Source: Variovorax boronicumulans
Lineage (GTDB): Bacteria > Pseudomonadota > Gammaproteobacteria > Burkholderiales > Burkholderiaceae_C
DNA: 64,000 nucleotides
Assembly (NCBI RefSeq): GCF_029892485.1
Contig: NZ_JARXVG010000005.1
Span: forward strand, 427,840 to 491,839
Direction: 5' to 3'
In this document: in pieces, positions 1-8,296 of the stretch
How positions within the stretch are numbered: the stretch's first letter is position 1
How the letters are laid out: each line of letters opens with the position of its first letter
Made by a program: the position numbers and the translations under genes
The notes under the pieces: model-generated
The model's input: only the letters and a program-made list of their open reading frames with translations
Told to the model about the DNA's origin: nothing
The model's database searches: none

Positions 1-581
1 TGCTCATGCACGGCAAGCCGGTGGACGTGAGCACCGTGCGCAAGGCCATCGACCACGGTATCGCCTACGTCACCGAAGACCGCAAGGGCCTCGGGCTGGT
101 GCTGGAGGAAGGCATCCGCAAGAACATCAGCCTCGCGAACCTCGATGCGATTTCCGAACGCACGGTGATCGACGACGGCCGCGAATTCAAGGTCGCCAAC
201 GACTACAAGAAGGCGCTGAACATCCGCTGCTCGGGCGTCGAGCAACTGGTGGTCAACCTGTCGGGCGGCAACCAGCAGAAGGTGGTGCTGAGCAAGTGGC
301 TCTTCACCAAACCCGAACTGCTGATATTGGACGAACCCACGCGCGGCATCGACGTGGGCGCCAAGTACGAGATCTACACCATCATCGACCAGCTCGCGAG
401 CGAGGGCAAAGGCATTCTCATGATTTCTTCCGAACTGCCGGAGTTGCTCGGCATGTGCGACCGCATCTACGTGATGAACGAGGGCCGCTTCGTGGCCGAG
501 TTCACGGCCGCAGAGGCTTCGCAGGAACGCATCATGCATGCCATCGTCAGCGCAGGGAGCTCTGTCCATGTCGCAGCCTGA
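1..581 (+). CDS. gguA: Sugar ABC transporter ATP-binding protein, GguA/MmsA type (5' end outside window)
   Basis: This is the C-terminal part of a duplicated sugar-importer ATPase; the reading frame is open through the left edge. It shows the second nucleotide-binding domain: the signature LSGGNQQK followed by Walker B LLILDEPTRGIDVG, and a late switch-histidine-free segment ISSELPEL typical of the second half of RbsA/XylG/GguA proteins, which is catalytically degenerate in that family. The wording of the last 150 residues (EDRKGLGLVL, GAKYEIYTIIDQL, MCDRIYVMNEGR) fits the multiple-monosaccharide GguA/MmsA branch (known partner of ChvE). It would energise import of arabinose, xylose, galactose or similar sugars. 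The next gene starts 14 bases before its stop, so the two are translationally coupled. Confidence 0.85.
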   Translation, partial: LMHGKPVDVSTVRKAIDHGIAYVTEDRKGLGLVLEEGIRKNISLANLDAISERTVIDDGREFKVANDYKKALNIRCSGVEQLVVNLSGGNQQKVVLSKWLFTKPELLILDEPTRGIDVGAKYEIYTIIDQLASEGKGILMISSELPELLGMCDRIYVMNEGRFVAEFTAAEASQERIMHAIVSAGSSVHVAA

Positions 582-1782
582 AGCCAACGCGGTGCAAGGC
601 GCCGCTCCCGCAACCCCGGCCACTGCGAAGCTCCACGTGGGCTTCCTGAAGAACAACCTGCGCGAATACGGCATGCTGATCTCGCTGGTCGCGATCATGG
701 TGCTGTTCCAGGTGCTGACCGACGGCACGCTCTTGCGGCCGCTCAACCTCACCAACCTGCTGCTGCAGAACAGCTACGTGGTCATCATGGCGCTGGGCAT
801 GCTGCTGGTGATCGTGGCGGGGCACATCGACCTGTCGGTGGGCTCGGTCTGCGGCTTCATCGGCGCGCTCGCGGCGGTGCTCATGGTGGAGTACGAATGG
901 CATTTCGTGCCGACCGCGATCGTCAGCATCGTGGCCGGTGCCGTCATCGGCGCCGCGCAGGGCTGGTTCGTCGCGTTCCGCAAGATCCCGTCGTTCATCG
1001 TCACGCTCGCGGGCATGCTGGTGTTCAAGGGGCTCACGCTGGCGCTGCTGGCGGGGCAGTCGGTGGGGCCGTTTCCGGTCGAGTTCCAGCGGCTGAGCTC
1101 GGGCTTCATTCCCGATCCGCTGGGCAGCGACACGCTGCGCACCACCTCGCTGATCGTCGGCGCACTCGCGGCCGCGGCGCTGGTGTTCTTCAAGCTGCGC
1201 GGGCGCGCCAAGCTCAAGGCGCACGGCATGGAGCAGGAGCCCTACGCCTTCTTCCTGGTGAAGAACCTGTTCTTCGCGGCGATCATCCTGTTCTTCAGCT
1301 ACCTGCTGTCCACCTACAAGGGCCTGCCCAATGTGCTGGTGGTGATGGCGGTGCTGATCGTGGTGTACGACTTCGTCACCAACCGCACCACCATCGGCCG
1401 GCGCATCTATGCGCTGGGCGGCAACGAGAAGGCGGCGCGGCTGTCGGGCGTGAAGACGCAGCGGCTCGCGTTCCTCACCTTCGTGAACATGGGCGCGCTG
1501 GCTGCGCTCGCGGGCCTGGTGTTCGCGGCGCGGCTCAACACGGCCACGCCCAAGGCGGGCCTGGGCTTCGAGCTCGACGTGATCGCGGCCTGCTTCATCG
1601 GCGGCGCCTCGGCCTCGGGCGGCGTGGGCCGGGTGATGGGCGCGGTGATCGGCGCCTTCATCATGGGTGTGATGAACAACGGCATGTCGATCCTGGGGAT
1701 CGGCATCGACTACCAGCAGGTCATCAAGGGTCTGGTGCTGCTGGCGGCGGTGTTCATCGACGTCTACAACAAGAACAAGTAG
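568..1782 (+). CDS. gguB: Sugar ABC transporter permease, GguB/MmsB (XylH) type
   Basis: Inner-membrane permease of about 404 residues, longer than the roughly 330 residues of RbsC, as expected for the XylH/GguB branch. Many hydrophobic segments are visible, with the family motif AGHIDLSVGSV near residue 90 and the late GGASASGGVGRVMGAVIGA motif. The start at 568 is preferred over 538 because AGGGAG lies 8 bases upstream and the N-terminus then matches the family. It overlaps the end of the ATPase gene by 14 bases, and the two form one transporter. The periplasmic binding protein (ChvE-like) is presumably left of the window. Substrate is inferred as a pentose or galactose from the downstream catabolic genes. 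Confidence 0.85.
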   Translation: MSQPEANAVQGAAPATPATAKLHVGFLKNNLREYGMLISLVAIMVLFQVLTDGTLLRPLNLTNLLLQNSYVVIMALGMLLVIVAGHIDLSVGSVCGFIGALAAVLMVEYEWHFVPTAIVSIVAGAVIGAAQGWFVAFRKIPSFIVTLAGMLVFKGLTLALLAGQSVGPFPVEFQRLSSGFIPDPLGSDTLRTTSLIVGALAAAALVFFKLRGRAKLKAHGMEQEPYAFFLVKNLFFAAIILFFSYLLSTYKGLPNVLVVMAVLIVVYDFVTNRTTIGRRIYALGGNEKAARLSGVKTQRLAFLTFVNMGALAALAGLVFAARLNTATPKAGLGFELDVIAACFIGGASASGGVGRVMGAVIGAFIMGVMNNGMSILGIGIDYQQVIKGLVLLAAVFIDVYNKNK

Positions 1783-1786
1783 CCGC

Positions 1787-3310
1787 ATGACCGAAAGCGC
1801 GACCCTTGCCCCGGTGCTGGAACTGCGGGGCATCCACAAGCAGTTCGGCGGCATCTCCGTGCTGAACGACGTGCAACTCAGGCTCTACCCGGGCGAAGTC
1901 CATGCGCTCATGGGGCAGAACGGCGCGGGCAAGTCCACGCTGATCAAGGTGCTCACGGGCGTGCTGCCGTCGAGTGGCGGCGAGATGTTCTTCGACGGCC
2001 AGGCCATCCGGCCCGGCTCGCCGCTGGAGGCGCAGAAGCTCGGCATCAGCACGGTCTATCAGGAGGTGAACCTGTGCCCGAACCTCTCGGTAGCCGAGAA
2101 CGTGTTCGCGGGGCGCTATCCGCGCTGCGGTGCGATGCAGGGTTTTCGCATCGACTGGGCGGCGGTGAACCGCCGGGCAGAGGAGCTGCTGGCGCGCATC
2201 GGGCTCGATATCGACGTGACGCGCCTGCTGTCCAGCTATTCGGTCGCGGTGCAGCAGATGGTGGCGATCGCGCGGGCGCTCGGCGTGTCGTCGAAGGTGT
2301 TGATCCTCGACGAGCCGACATCGAGCCTGGACGACGACGAAGTGGAAAAGCTCTTCGAGGTGCTGCGGCGCCTGCGCGCCGAAGGGCTCGCGATCGTCTT
2401 CGTGACCCACTTCCTGAACCAGATGTACGCGGTGTCCGACCGCATCACCGTGCTGCGCAACGGCAACTGGGTGGGCGAATGGAAGGCCGCGGACCTCGGC
2501 CCGCAGGCGCTGATCGCCGCGATGCTCGGGCGCGAACTCGCTGCGCAGTCGGCACGGCCCGCGGCGCTGCCCGCGTTCGACGAAGCCGCGCCGGCCTTGC
2601 TGCAGACCGAAGGGTTGGGGCAGGCCGGGCAGTTGCAGGCGACCGATCTGCGCGTGCGTGCCGGCGAAGTCGTCGGCATCGCCGGGCTGCTCGGCGCGGG
2701 GCGCACCGAGCTTGCGCGTCTGTTGTTCGGGTTGGAATCGCCCGACCGCGGCGTGCTCAAGGTCGATGGCCGCGCCGTCACGTTCTCGAACCCCGCCGAT
2801 GCGATCCGCGAAGGGCTGGCGCTGTGCCCCGAGGAGCGCAAGACGGACGGCATCGTGGCCGAGCTGTCGGTGCGCGAGAACATCGCGCTCGCTTTGCAGG
2901 CGCGCCTGGGCACGCGGAAATTTTTGTCGCACGCCGAGCAGACCGCGATGGCCGAGCGCTTCGTCGCGTCGCTGGGCATCAAGACGGCGAGCGTCGAAAC
3001 CCCCATCGGCCTGCTCTCGGGCGGCAACCAGCAGAAGGCCATGATCGCGCGCTGGCTCGCGACCGAGCCTCGCCTGTTGATCCTCGATGAGCCCACGCGC
3101 GGCATCGACGTGGCGGCCAAGCAGGAAATCATGGAAGAGATATTGCGGCTCGCACGCGCGGGCATGGCGGTGATCTTCATCTCGTCGGAGATGAGCGAGG
3201 TGGTGCGCGTGGCGCATCGCATCGTGGTGCTGCGCGACCGGCAGAAGGTGGGCGAACTGCCGGGCGGTTCGACCGAGGACGAGGTTTACGAAATGATTGC
3301 CGCAGCATGA
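1787..3310 (+). CDS. ytfR: Sugar ABC transporter ATP-binding protein, YtfR type
   Basis: A 507-residue ATPase with two nucleotide-binding domains, the size of E. coli YtfR. The first domain has Walker A GQNGAGKST (about residue 44) and Walker B LILDEPTSSLD; the second has the degenerate loop GLLGAGRTEL, signature LSGGNQQK and LLILDEPTRGID. It starts four bases after the gguB stop, so it belongs to the same transcript, but it is followed by its own pair of permeases, which is the arrangement of the YtfQ-YtfR-YtfT-YjfF galactofuranose importer. The window therefore carries two sugar importers in one operon. No binding-protein gene lies beside it; it may share the one upstream. Confidence 0.85.
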   Translation: MTESATLAPVLELRGIHKQFGGISVLNDVQLRLYPGEVHALMGQNGAGKSTLIKVLTGVLPSSGGEMFFDGQAIRPGSPLEAQKLGISTVYQEVNLCPNLSVAENVFAGRYPRCGAMQGFRIDWAAVNRRAEELLARIGLDIDVTRLLSSYSVAVQQMVAIARALGVSSKVLILDEPTSSLDDDEVEKLFEVLRRLRAEGLAIVFVTHFLNQMYAVSDRITVLRNGNWVGEWKAADLGPQALIAAMLGRELAAQSARPAALPAFDEAAPALLQTEGLGQAGQLQATDLRVRAGEVVGIAGLLGAGRTELARLLFGLESPDRGVLKVDGRAVTFSNPADAIREGLALCPEERKTDGIVAELSVRENIALALQARLGTRKFLSHAEQTAMAERFVASLGIKTASVETPIGLLSGGNQQKAMIARWLATEPRLLILDEPTRGIDVAAKQEIMEEILRLARAGMAVIFISSEMSEVVRVAHRIVVLRDRQKVGELPGGSTEDEVYEMIAAA

Positions 3311-3340
3311 CGCACAGCGATCTTTCTTTGTGTTTCTCCC

Positions 3341-3446
3341 TCCCCTCCCGGGGGAGGGCAGGGGTGGGGGCCAGCGGCCTCCACCACCGCGCAACATCCA
3401 AGGCCGCGTGCCCCCATCCCAGCCTTCCCCCGGAAGGGGAAGGAGC
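3341..3446. repeat. Pair of inverted REP-like GC palindromes between ytfR and ytfT
   Basis: The 148-base gap holds two palindromic units facing each other: CCCTCCC...GGGAGGG at the left and CCTTCCCC-CGGAAGGGGAAGG at the right, with the flanking stretches around 3360 and 3413 imperfectly complementary. This is the layout of a bacterial interspersed mosaic (REP pair). It separates ytfR from ytfT inside the operon and its right end supplies AAGGAG 13 bases before the ytfT start. Its effect is probably on mRNA stability or polarity, which is inference. Confidence 0.6.
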
Positions 3447-3458
3447 AAGGCAGAAGAC

Positions 3459-4493
3459 ATGAACCGCCTTTCATCCCTCATGAGCCATCGCCTCGCCTGG
3501 CCCATCGTCACATTGCTCCTGCTGCTCGCCGTCAACATCGGCTTCAACGCCAGCTTCCTGCATCTCGAATGGCGCGAAGGCCATCTCTACGGCAGCCTGA
3601 TCGACATCCTGAACCGTGCGGCGCCGCTGGTGCTGGTTTCGCTCGGCATGACGCTGGTGATCGCCACGCGCGGCATCGACATCTCGGTCGGTGCGGTGGT
3701 GGCCATTGCCGCGGCTGTCGCGGCCTGGATGATCGGCGGCTCGGTCTCCAGCGACGTGAGCCGGTTCCCGATGTCCCTCGCGATTCTCGCGGCCATCGGC
3801 GTGGCGCTGCTCTGCGGCCTGTGGAACGGCCTGCTGGTCGCCAAGGTCGGCATGCAGCCGATCATCGCGACGCTGATCCTCATGGTGGCCGGCCGCGGCA
3901 TCGCGCAACTCATCGCGGACGGGCAGATCATCACGATCTACTACAAGCCCTACTTCTTCCTGGGCAGCGGCTACCTGCTGGGATTGCCGTTCTCGCTGTT
4001 CATCGTGGCAGCGGTGTTCGTGCTGCTGTATCTGGCGATCACGCGCACGGCGCTGGGCCTGTTCATCCAGGCGGTGGGCATCAACCCGACGGCGGCGCGC
4101 GTGGCGGGCATCCAGTCGCGGCGGCTCGTCGTCGGCGCGTACGCGTTCTGCGGCGCTTGCGCCGGCGTGGCGGGCCTGCTGATCAGCTCCAACGTGAAGA
4201 GCGCGGACGGCAACAACGCCGGCCAACTGCTGGAGCTCGACGCGATCCTTGCGGTCACGCTCGGCGGCACGGCGCTGACCGGTGGGCGATTCAGCCTCAT
4301 GGGCAGCGTGATCGGTGCGCTGATCATCCAGACGCTGACCTATGCCATCTATTCGCTGGGCGTGCCGCCGGAGATCAACCTGGTGGTGAAGGCGGTGGTG
4401 GTGTTCGTGGTGATGCTGCTGCAGTCGCCGGAGTTCAGGACACAGGTTCGGTCGCTGGTGCAGCGGCCGGTGCATGAGGGGAGCAGGGCATGA
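3459..4493 (+). CDS. ytfT: Sugar ABC transporter permease, YtfT type
   Basis: A 344-residue inner-membrane permease, the same size as E. coli YtfT (341). The motif RGIDISVGAVVAIAAA near residue 80 and GGTALTGGRFSLMGSVIGA in the C-terminal half mark the RbsC/AraH/YtfT family. The frame stays open much further upstream, but that part translates the GC palindrome and is not protein-like, so the start at 3459 is chosen. It pairs with the next permease to make a heterodimeric channel energised by the YtfR-type ATPase. Substrate in E. coli is galactofuranose; here the neighbouring arabonate genes suggest arabinose or a related furanose, which is inference. Confidence 0.85.
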   Translation: MNRLSSLMSHRLAWPIVTLLLLLAVNIGFNASFLHLEWREGHLYGSLIDILNRAAPLVLVSLGMTLVIATRGIDISVGAVVAIAAAVAAWMIGGSVSSDVSRFPMSLAILAAIGVALLCGLWNGLLVAKVGMQPIIATLILMVAGRGIAQLIADGQIITIYYKPYFFLGSGYLLGLPFSLFIVAAVFVLLYLAITRTALGLFIQAVGINPTAARVAGIQSRRLVVGAYAFCGACAGVAGLLISSNVKSADGNNAGQLLELDAILAVTLGGTALTGGRFSLMGSVIGALIIQTLTYAIYSLGVPPEINLVVKAVVVFVVMLLQSPEFRTQVRSLVQRPVHEGSRA

Positions 4494-4496
4494 GCG

Positions 4497-4547
4497 CCGC
4501 GCCGGGCCGCCCCAAGCAAGCTCGCACCGCAGTGCGAAGCACGGAGG
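4497..4547. repeat. Candidate dispersed intergenic repeat carrying the yjfF ribosome binding site
   Basis: The gap between ytfT and yjfF contains GCACCGCAGTGC, an inverted pair, followed by GAAGCACGGAGG whose GGAGG lies 8 bases before the yjfF start. The segment from the stop to the start looks like a short GC repeat common in Comamonadaceae gaps; that family assignment is from memory and would need a genome search. Confidence 0.4.
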
Positions 4548-4554
4548 TTTTTCA

Positions 4555-5589
4555 ATGAGCGCTGTGATCGAAACGGCCGCAGCACCCTCACCCCAGCCCT
4601 CTCCCGCAAGCGGGAGAGGGGGCAAGGCAGGGCTCAATCCGAAGTACCTGCCGCTCACCGCGACCATCTCGCTGTTCGTGCTGATGGCGACGCTGGGCTC
4701 GGTGTTCTACGACGGGTTCTTCTCGGCGCAGGTGTTCCTCAACCTGCTGATCGACAACGCCTTCCTCATCGTCGTCGCGGTCGGCATGACCTTCGTGATT
4801 CTTTCGGGCGGCATCGACCTGTCGGTGGGCTCGGTGATCGCGCTCACGACGATGGTGTCGGCCTCGCTCGTCGAGAAGCACGGGTGGAGCCCTGCCATCG
4901 TGATTCCGCTGGTGCTGGTGATGGGCACGGCCTTCGGCGCGTTCATGGGCCTGCTCATCGAGCGCTTCAGGCTGCAGCCCTTCATCGTCACGCTCGCGGG
5001 CATGTTCCTCGCGCGCGGGCTCTGCTACCTCATCAGCATCGACTCGATCAGCATCACCAACGAGTTCTACTCCGAGGTCTCGCAGATCCGCATTCCGATC
5101 TGGGGCGAGGCCTCGGTCTCGATCAGCGCGGTGATTGCCATCGGGGTGCTGCTGGCCGCGGTGTTCATTGCGCACTGCACGCCTTTCGGCCGCGCGGTGT
5201 ACGCCATCGGCGGCAGCGAGCATTCGGCCATGCTGATGGGCCTGCCGGTGCGTCGCACGCTCGTGGGCGTGTACACGCTCTCGGGCTTCTGCTCGGCGCT
5301 GGCGGGCGTGATCTTCACCTTCTACATGCTCTCGGGCTACGGCCTGCATGCGCTCGGGCTGGAGCTCGATGCCATTGCGGCGGTGGTGATCGGCGGCACG
5401 CTGCTCACCGGCGGCGTGGGCTATGTGGCGGGCACGCTGTTCGGCGTGCTGATGCTCGGGATCATCCAGACGCTCATTTCCTTCGACGGCACGCTGAGCT
5501 CGTGGTGGACGCGCATCGTCGTCGGCGCGCTGCTCTTCGTGTTCTGCCTGCTGCAACGCTTCTTCACATCGCGCGCACCCCGGCGCTGA
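4555..5589 (+). CDS. yjfF: Sugar ABC transporter permease, YjfF type
   Basis: A 344-residue permease, close to E. coli YjfF (331). The core motif GGIDLSVGSVIALTTM lies near residue 85 and GGTLLTGGVGYVAGTLFG follows in the C-terminal half. Start at 4555 has GGAGG 8 bases upstream. The first 35 residues are odd: residues 10-23 read APSPQPSPASGRGG, which is the translation of a CCCTCTCCC/GGGAGAGGG palindromic repeat and not of a permease N-terminus; the real hydrophobic start follows at about residue 35. So a repeat has been absorbed into the coding sequence ahead of the first membrane segment. It completes the second sugar importer with ytfR and ytfT. Confidence 0.85.
   Translation: MSAVIETAAAPSPQPSPASGRGGKAGLNPKYLPLTATISLFVLMATLGSVFYDGFFSAQVFLNLLIDNAFLIVVAVGMTFVILSGGIDLSVGSVIALTTMVSASLVEKHGWSPAIVIPLVLVMGTAFGAFMGLLIERFRLQPFIVTLAGMFLARGLCYLISIDSISITNEFYSEVSQIRIPIWGEASVSISAVIAIGVLLAAVFIAHCTPFGRAVYAIGGSEHSAMLMGLPVRRTLVGVYTLSGFCSALAGVIFTFYMLSGYGLHALGLELDAIAAVVIGGTLLTGGVGYVAGTLFGVLMLGIIQTLISFDGTLSSWWTRIVVGALLFVFCLLQRFFTSRAPRR
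4583..4627. repeat. REP-like palindrome inside the yjfF N-terminal codons
   Basis: The arms CCCTCTCCCGC (4597-4607) and GCGGGAGAGGG (4610-4620) are perfect complements with a two-base loop, flanked by CCTCACCCCAG and GGGCAAGGC. This is a well-known type of proteobacterial palindromic repeat, here in frame inside a gene. Confidence 0.75.
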
Positions 5590-5620
5590 CTTTCTCTCTT
5601 TTTCTCTCAGGACACCTCGC

Positions 5621-7369
5621 ATGCCGGACACCCCTCCGAAGAAACTGCGCTCGACCGAATGGTTCGGCTCGGCCGACAAGAACGGCTTCATGTACCGCAG
5701 CTGGATGAAGAACCAGGGCATTCCGGACCATGAGTTCGATGGCCGGCCGATCGTCGGCATCTGCAACACCTGGTCGGAGCTCACGCCCTGCAACGCGCAC
5801 TTCCGCAAGATCGCGGAGCATGTGAAGCGCGGCATTTCGGAAGCGGGCGGTTTTCCGGTCGAGTTCCCGGTGTTCTCGAACGGCGAGTCGAACCTGCGGC
5901 CCACCGCGATGCTCACGCGCAACCTCGCGAGCATGGACGTGGAAGAAGCGATCCGCGGCAATCCGGTCGATGCGGTGGTGCTGCTCACCGGCTGCGACAA
6001 GACCACGCCCGCGCTGCTGATGGGCGCCGCGAGCTGCGACATCCCGGCCATCGTGGTGACCGGCGGGCCAATGCTCAACGGCAAGCTCGACGGCAAGGAC
6101 ATCGGCTCGGGCACAGCCGTGTGGCAGCTGCACGAATCGCTGAAGGCCGGCGAGATCAACCTGCATCAGTTCCTCTCGGCCGAGGGCGGCATGTCGCGCT
6201 CGGCGGGCACCTGCAACACCATGGGCACGGCCTCGACCATGGCCTGCATGGCCGAGGCGCTCGGCACCTCGCTGCCGCACAACGCGGCGATTCCGGCGGT
6301 CGATGCGCGGCGCTATGTGCTCGCGCAGATGTCGGGCGCGCGCGCGGTGCAGATGGCCAAGGAAGGGCTCACGCTGTCGAAGATTCTCACGCGCGAGGCT
6401 TTCGAGAACGCCATCCGCGTGAATGCGGCCATCGGCGGATCGACCAATGCGGTGATTCACCTGAAGGCGATCGCGGGCCGCATCGGCGTCGACCTAGAAC
6501 TGGAAGACTGGACCCGCATCGGCAGCCACACGCCGACCATCGTGGACCTGATGCCCTCGGGCCGCTTCCTGATGGAAGAGTTCTACTACGCAGGTGGACT
6601 GCCCGCCGTGCTGCGCCGCCTCGGCGAGAACGGTTTGCTGCCGCATCCGGAGGCGCTCACCGTCAACGGCCAGTCGATCTGGGACAACGTGCGCGAGGCG
6701 CCGAGCCTCAACGACGAGGTGATCCGCCCGCTCGACAACCCGCTGATCGCCGATGGCGGCATCCGCATCCTGCGCGGCAACCTCTCGCCGCGCGGTGCGG
6801 TGCTCAAGCCCTCGGCGGCAACGCCCGAACTGCTCAAGCACCGCGGCCGCGCCGTGGTGTTCGAGAACCTGGAGCACTACAAGGAACGCATCGTCGACGA
6901 GTCGCTCGACATCGATGCGAGCTGCGTGATGGTGCTGAAGAACTGCGGCCCCAAGGGCTACCCCGGCATGGCCGAGGTCGGCAACATGGGCCTGCCGCCG
7001 AAGCTGCTGCGCCAGGGCGTGAAGGACATGGTGCGCATCTCCGATGCACGCATGAGCGGCACAGCCTATGGCACCGTGGTGCTGCACGTCGCGCCCGAAG
7101 CCGCGGATGGTGGGCCGCTCGCCGCGGTGCGCGATGGCGACTGGATCGAGCTCGACTGCGATGCGGGGCGCCTGCACCTGGACATCAGCGACGAAGAGCT
7201 GGCTGCGCGCCTGGCTTCGCTGTCCGCTTCCGATGCGCAGCCCATGAGCACGCGCGGCGGCGGCTACCAGAAGCTCTACGTCAACCACGTGCTGCAGGCC
7301 GACGAGGGCTGCGACTTCGACTTTCTTGTGGGCTGCAGAGGCTCCGCCGTTCCACGCCATTCACACTGA
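5621..7369 (+). CDS. L-arabonate dehydratase (IlvD/Edd family)
   Basis: A 582-residue dehydratase of the IlvD/Edd family, which uses an iron-sulfur cluster and Mg to remove water from sugar acids. Cluster ligands are visible in GCDKTTP (about residue 127), GTCNTMG (about 200) and NCGPKGYPG (about 447); the C-terminus GCRGSAVPRHSH matches the pentonate-dehydratase branch. By recall it is very like the characterised Rhizobium L-arabonate dehydratase, and the product, 2-keto-3-deoxy-L-arabonate, is the substrate of the enzyme encoded next. D-xylonate or D-fuconate dehydratase are alternatives. The gene follows the sugar importers by 31 bases and is probably in their operon. In Azospirillum this gene is called araC, which is not the E. 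coli regulator. Confidence 0.85.
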   Translation: MPDTPPKKLRSTEWFGSADKNGFMYRSWMKNQGIPDHEFDGRPIVGICNTWSELTPCNAHFRKIAEHVKRGISEAGGFPVEFPVFSNGESNLRPTAMLTRNLASMDVEEAIRGNPVDAVVLLTGCDKTTPALLMGAASCDIPAIVVTGGPMLNGKLDGKDIGSGTAVWQLHESLKAGEINLHQFLSAEGGMSRSAGTCNTMGTASTMACMAEALGTSLPHNAAIPAVDARRYVLAQMSGARAVQMAKEGLTLSKILTREAFENAIRVNAAIGGSTNAVIHLKAIAGRIGVDLELEDWTRIGSHTPTIVDLMPSGRFLMEEFYYAGGLPAVLRRLGENGLLPHPEALTVNGQSIWDNVREAPSLNDEVIRPLDNPLIADGGIRILRGNLSPRGAVLKPSAATPELLKHRGRAVVFENLEHYKERIVDESLDIDASCVMVLKNCGPKGYPGMAEVGNMGLPPKLLRQGVKDMVRISDARMSGTAYGTVVLHVAPEAADGGPLAAVRDGDWIELDCDAGRLHLDISDEELAARLASLSASDAQPMSTRGGGYQKLYVNHVLQADEGCDFDFLVGCRGSAVPRHSH

Positions 7370-7378
7370 CCACACACC

Positions 7379-8296
7379 ATGACCCCCAGATACCGCGGCA
7401 TCTTCCCGGTGGTGCCGACCACCTTCACCGAACAGGGCGCGCTCGACCTCGAAAGCCAGAAGCGCTGCGTCGATTTCATGATCGATGCGGGCTCCGACGG
7501 CCTGTGCATCCTTGCGAATTTCTCGGAGCAGTTCGTGCTGTCCGACGAAGAGCGCGAAGTGCTCACGCGCACGATGCTCGAGCATGTGAAAGGCCGTGTG
7601 CCGGTGATCGTGACCACCACGCACTACAGCACCAAGGTGTGCGCCGAACGAAGCCGCCGCGCGCAGGACATGGGCGCCGCGATGCTGATGGTGATGCCGC
7701 CTTATCACGGCGCCACCTTCCGCGTGCCCGAGCCGCAGATCTTCGAGTTCTATGCGGGGCTCTCGGATGCGGTGAACATTCCCATCATGATCCAGGACGC
7801 ACCGGCCAGCGGCACGGTGCTGTCGGCACCGTTCCTTGCGCGCATGGCCAAGGAGATCGAACACGTCGCGTACTTCAAGATCGAGACGGCCGGTGCGGCC
7901 GCGAAGCTGCGCGAGCTGATCCGCCTGGGCGGCGATGCCATCGAAGGCCCGTGGGACGGCGAAGAGGCCATCACGCTGCTGCCCGACCTCGATGCAGGCG
8001 CGACCGGTTCGATGACCGGCGGCGGCTTTCCGGACGGCATTCGCCCGATCATCGAAGCGCACCGCGCGGGCGACCGCGACAAGGCCTTCGGGCTCTACCA
8101 GCAGTGGCTGCCGCTCATCAACTACGAGAACCGGCAGGCGGGTCTCCTGGCCTGCAAGTCGCTCATGAAGGAGGGCGGCGTGATCGCTTGCGAGGCACCG
8201 CGGCATCCGCTGCCGCCGATGCACCCCGCGACGCGCGCCGGCCTGATCGAGACGGCGAAGCGGCTCGACCCGCTGGTGCTGCGCTGGGGGAAATAG
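7379..8296 (+). CDS. 2-keto-3-deoxy-L-arabonate dehydratase (DHDPS family)
   Basis: A 305-residue (beta/alpha)8 protein of the dihydrodipicolinate synthase superfamily. The Schiff-base lysine is K167 in YFKIET. The usual catalytic tyrosine motif YNxPxxTG is replaced by IQDAPASG (residues 138-145), so this is a dehydratase and not an aldolase or DHDPS; the same replacement is expected for L-2-keto-3-deoxyarabonate dehydratase of the Azospirillum pathway. It would convert the product of the preceding gene to alpha-ketoglutarate semialdehyde, one step from 2-oxoglutarate. It lies 9 bases after the arabonate dehydratase. Its last 134 bases are overlapped on the opposite strand by the LysR gene. 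Confidence 0.85.
   Translation: MTPRYRGIFPVVPTTFTEQGALDLESQKRCVDFMIDAGSDGLCILANFSEQFVLSDEEREVLTRTMLEHVKGRVPVIVTTTHYSTKVCAERSRRAQDMGAAMLMVMPPYHGATFRVPEPQIFEFYAGLSDAVNIPIMIQDAPASGTVLSAPFLARMAKEIEHVAYFKIETAGAAAKLRELIRLGGDAIEGPWDGEEAITLLPDLDAGATGSMTGGGFPDGIRPIIEAHRAGDRDKAFGLYQQWLPLINYENRQAGLLACKSLMKEGGVIACEAPRHPLPPMHPATRAGLIETAKRLDPLVLRWGK

Noticed and set aside
547..1854. Long minus-strand frame opposite gguB
   Set aside because: His/Arg/Glu-rich translation typical of antisense shadow in GC-rich DNA; the plus strand has a recognised permease.
3297..3458. Upstream extension of the ytfT frame
   Set aside because: It translates the REP-like palindromes and gives a Pro/Gly-rich lead unlike any permease; the start at 3459 fits family length.
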